Source: an uncultured Gammaproteobacteria bacterium (GTDB taxonomy: Bacteria > Pseudomonadota > Gammaproteobacteria > Pseudomonadales > Pseudohongiellaceae). Taken from it: DNA of 53,526 nucleotides. Position 1 is the first letter of the stretch. The number at the start of each line of letters is the position of its first letter. The position numbers were made by a program, and so were the translations under genes. The notes beneath the pieces were generated by a model that did not search any database, was not told the DNA's origin, and worked only from the letters and a program-made list of their open reading frames with translations. The DNA lies in the NCBI GenBank assembly GCA_903837345.1, contig CAILUG010000004.1, positions 1 through 53,526 of the forward strand, given 5' to 3'. Shown here in pieces: positions 53,237 through 53,526 of the stretch.

Positions 53237-53257
53237 AGCATACCAAGTAGCATACCA
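53237..53257. repeat. Direct repeats AGCATACCA after tRNA-Ser, possible integrase arm sites
   Basis: Two copies of AGCATACCA (53237-53245, 53249-53257), 12 bases apart, lie 43 bases after the tRNA. Such short repeats beside a tRNA 3' end resemble arm-type binding sites of P4-like tyrosine integrases. The surrounding 53195-53406 is AT-richer than the genes to the left and has no gene I can support. Confidence 0.45.
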
Positions 53258-53406
53258 TAACGCAGACAGCTTAAAGCAACGCATTTAAGGTCTGTTTAGC
53301 CAGACTAGTCTCTCTGACTTTGGCCGTATCGGGCAACACTTAAATACTCCCATTTCATCATCCCAAAACCCCATCCCAAGCACCCCACTGGCAAGCCCCC
53401 GATTTC

Positions 53407-53526
53407 CTATACACCTGACAGCTTCATAAAGTACTGCTCTTCAAACTTCGCTGGTGGTATGCCGTCGTTGTTACCATGTCTTCGAACCGGGTTATAAAAC
53501 AGCTCGATGTAGTTGAACACATCTGC
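53407..53526 (-). mobile_element. IS3-family transposase OrfB, C-terminal end (cut by window)
   Basis: On the minus strand 39 codons ending at TAG (53409-53407) read FNYIELFYNPVRRHG, then GIPPAKFEEQYF and a short tail. This is the characteristic end of the DDE integrase encoded by IS3-group insertion sequences. The catalytic residues and the rest of the element lie beyond the window. The inverted end of the element should be somewhere in about 53330-53400 but I cannot fix it without the other end. Confidence 0.85.

Overview
The window reads as a chromosomal segment of a Gammaproteobacterium with roughly 55-60% G+C by eye. The closest match in gene content and order is the Pseudomonadales (Pseudomonas/Acinetobacter-like groups). 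Reasons: a fused NuoC-NuoD, the long GapB-type GAPDH, the comEC-exbBD-msbA-lpxK-kdsB-murB order, a pgsA/tRNA-Gly/tRNA-Cys/tRNA-Leu cluster, tusDCBE beside yccA, and thrH and pabB near each other. The genus cannot be fixed from the sequence alone.

Layout. (1) 1-4.3 kb: a structured palindromic repeat, then gapB, an ApbE flavin transferase and the soluble transhydrogenase sthA. (2) 4.3-19.4 kb: a complete 13-gene complex I operon, nuoABCDEFGHIJKLMN with nuoC and nuoD fused. It is uninterrupted apart from an unusually AT-rich nuoF-nuoG spacer. (3) 19.4-23.5 kb: a divergent serine-recombinase-like gene overlapping lolC by 4 bases, then lolD and lolE (lipoprotein release). (4) 23.5-27 kb: two acyltransferase-3 membrane proteins and an HDOD protein; the first acyltransferase gene is visibly AT-richer. 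(5) 27-37.7 kb: comEC, exbB, exbD, msbA, lpxK, a YcaR/Trm112-like protein, kdsB, a low-molecular-weight protein phosphatase, murB and uvrC, an envelope (lipid A/LPS/peptidoglycan) series with many 1-4 base overlaps. (6) 37.7-43 kb: pgsA, three tRNAs, pdxJ, an MshM/ExeA-like ATPase, msrA, a cytosolic 5'-nucleotidase and thrH. (7) 43-44.1 kb: a PIN-toxin/antitoxin pair inside a perfect 28-bp inverted repeat. (8) 44.1-48.9 kb: a MarR-EmrB-outer membrane factor-EmrA efflux operon with an operator-like palindrome. (9) 48.9-53 kb, minus strand: yccA-tusD-tusC-tusB-tusE-pabB-nudix. (10) 53.1 kb to the end: tRNA-Ser(TGA), short repeats that look like integrase arm sites, and the 3' end of an IS3-family transposase, which looks like the edge of an integrated element.

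How it works together. GapB, SthA and complex I form a neighbourhood concerned with making, interconverting and oxidising NAD(P)H. The lol, msbA, lpxK, kdsB and murB genes build or export outer-membrane and wall components. The tus genes supply sulfur for tRNA 2-thiouridine.

Most of the window is conserved housekeeping DNA. No dramatic new multi-gene system is evident. The best leads are the inverted-repeat toxin-antitoxin cassette, the recombinase coupled to lolCDE, the ApbE gene without a visible flavinylation target, the palindromic element before gapB, and the tRNA-Ser integration boundary. All functional calls come from reading motifs and remembered family sequences; no database search was possible.
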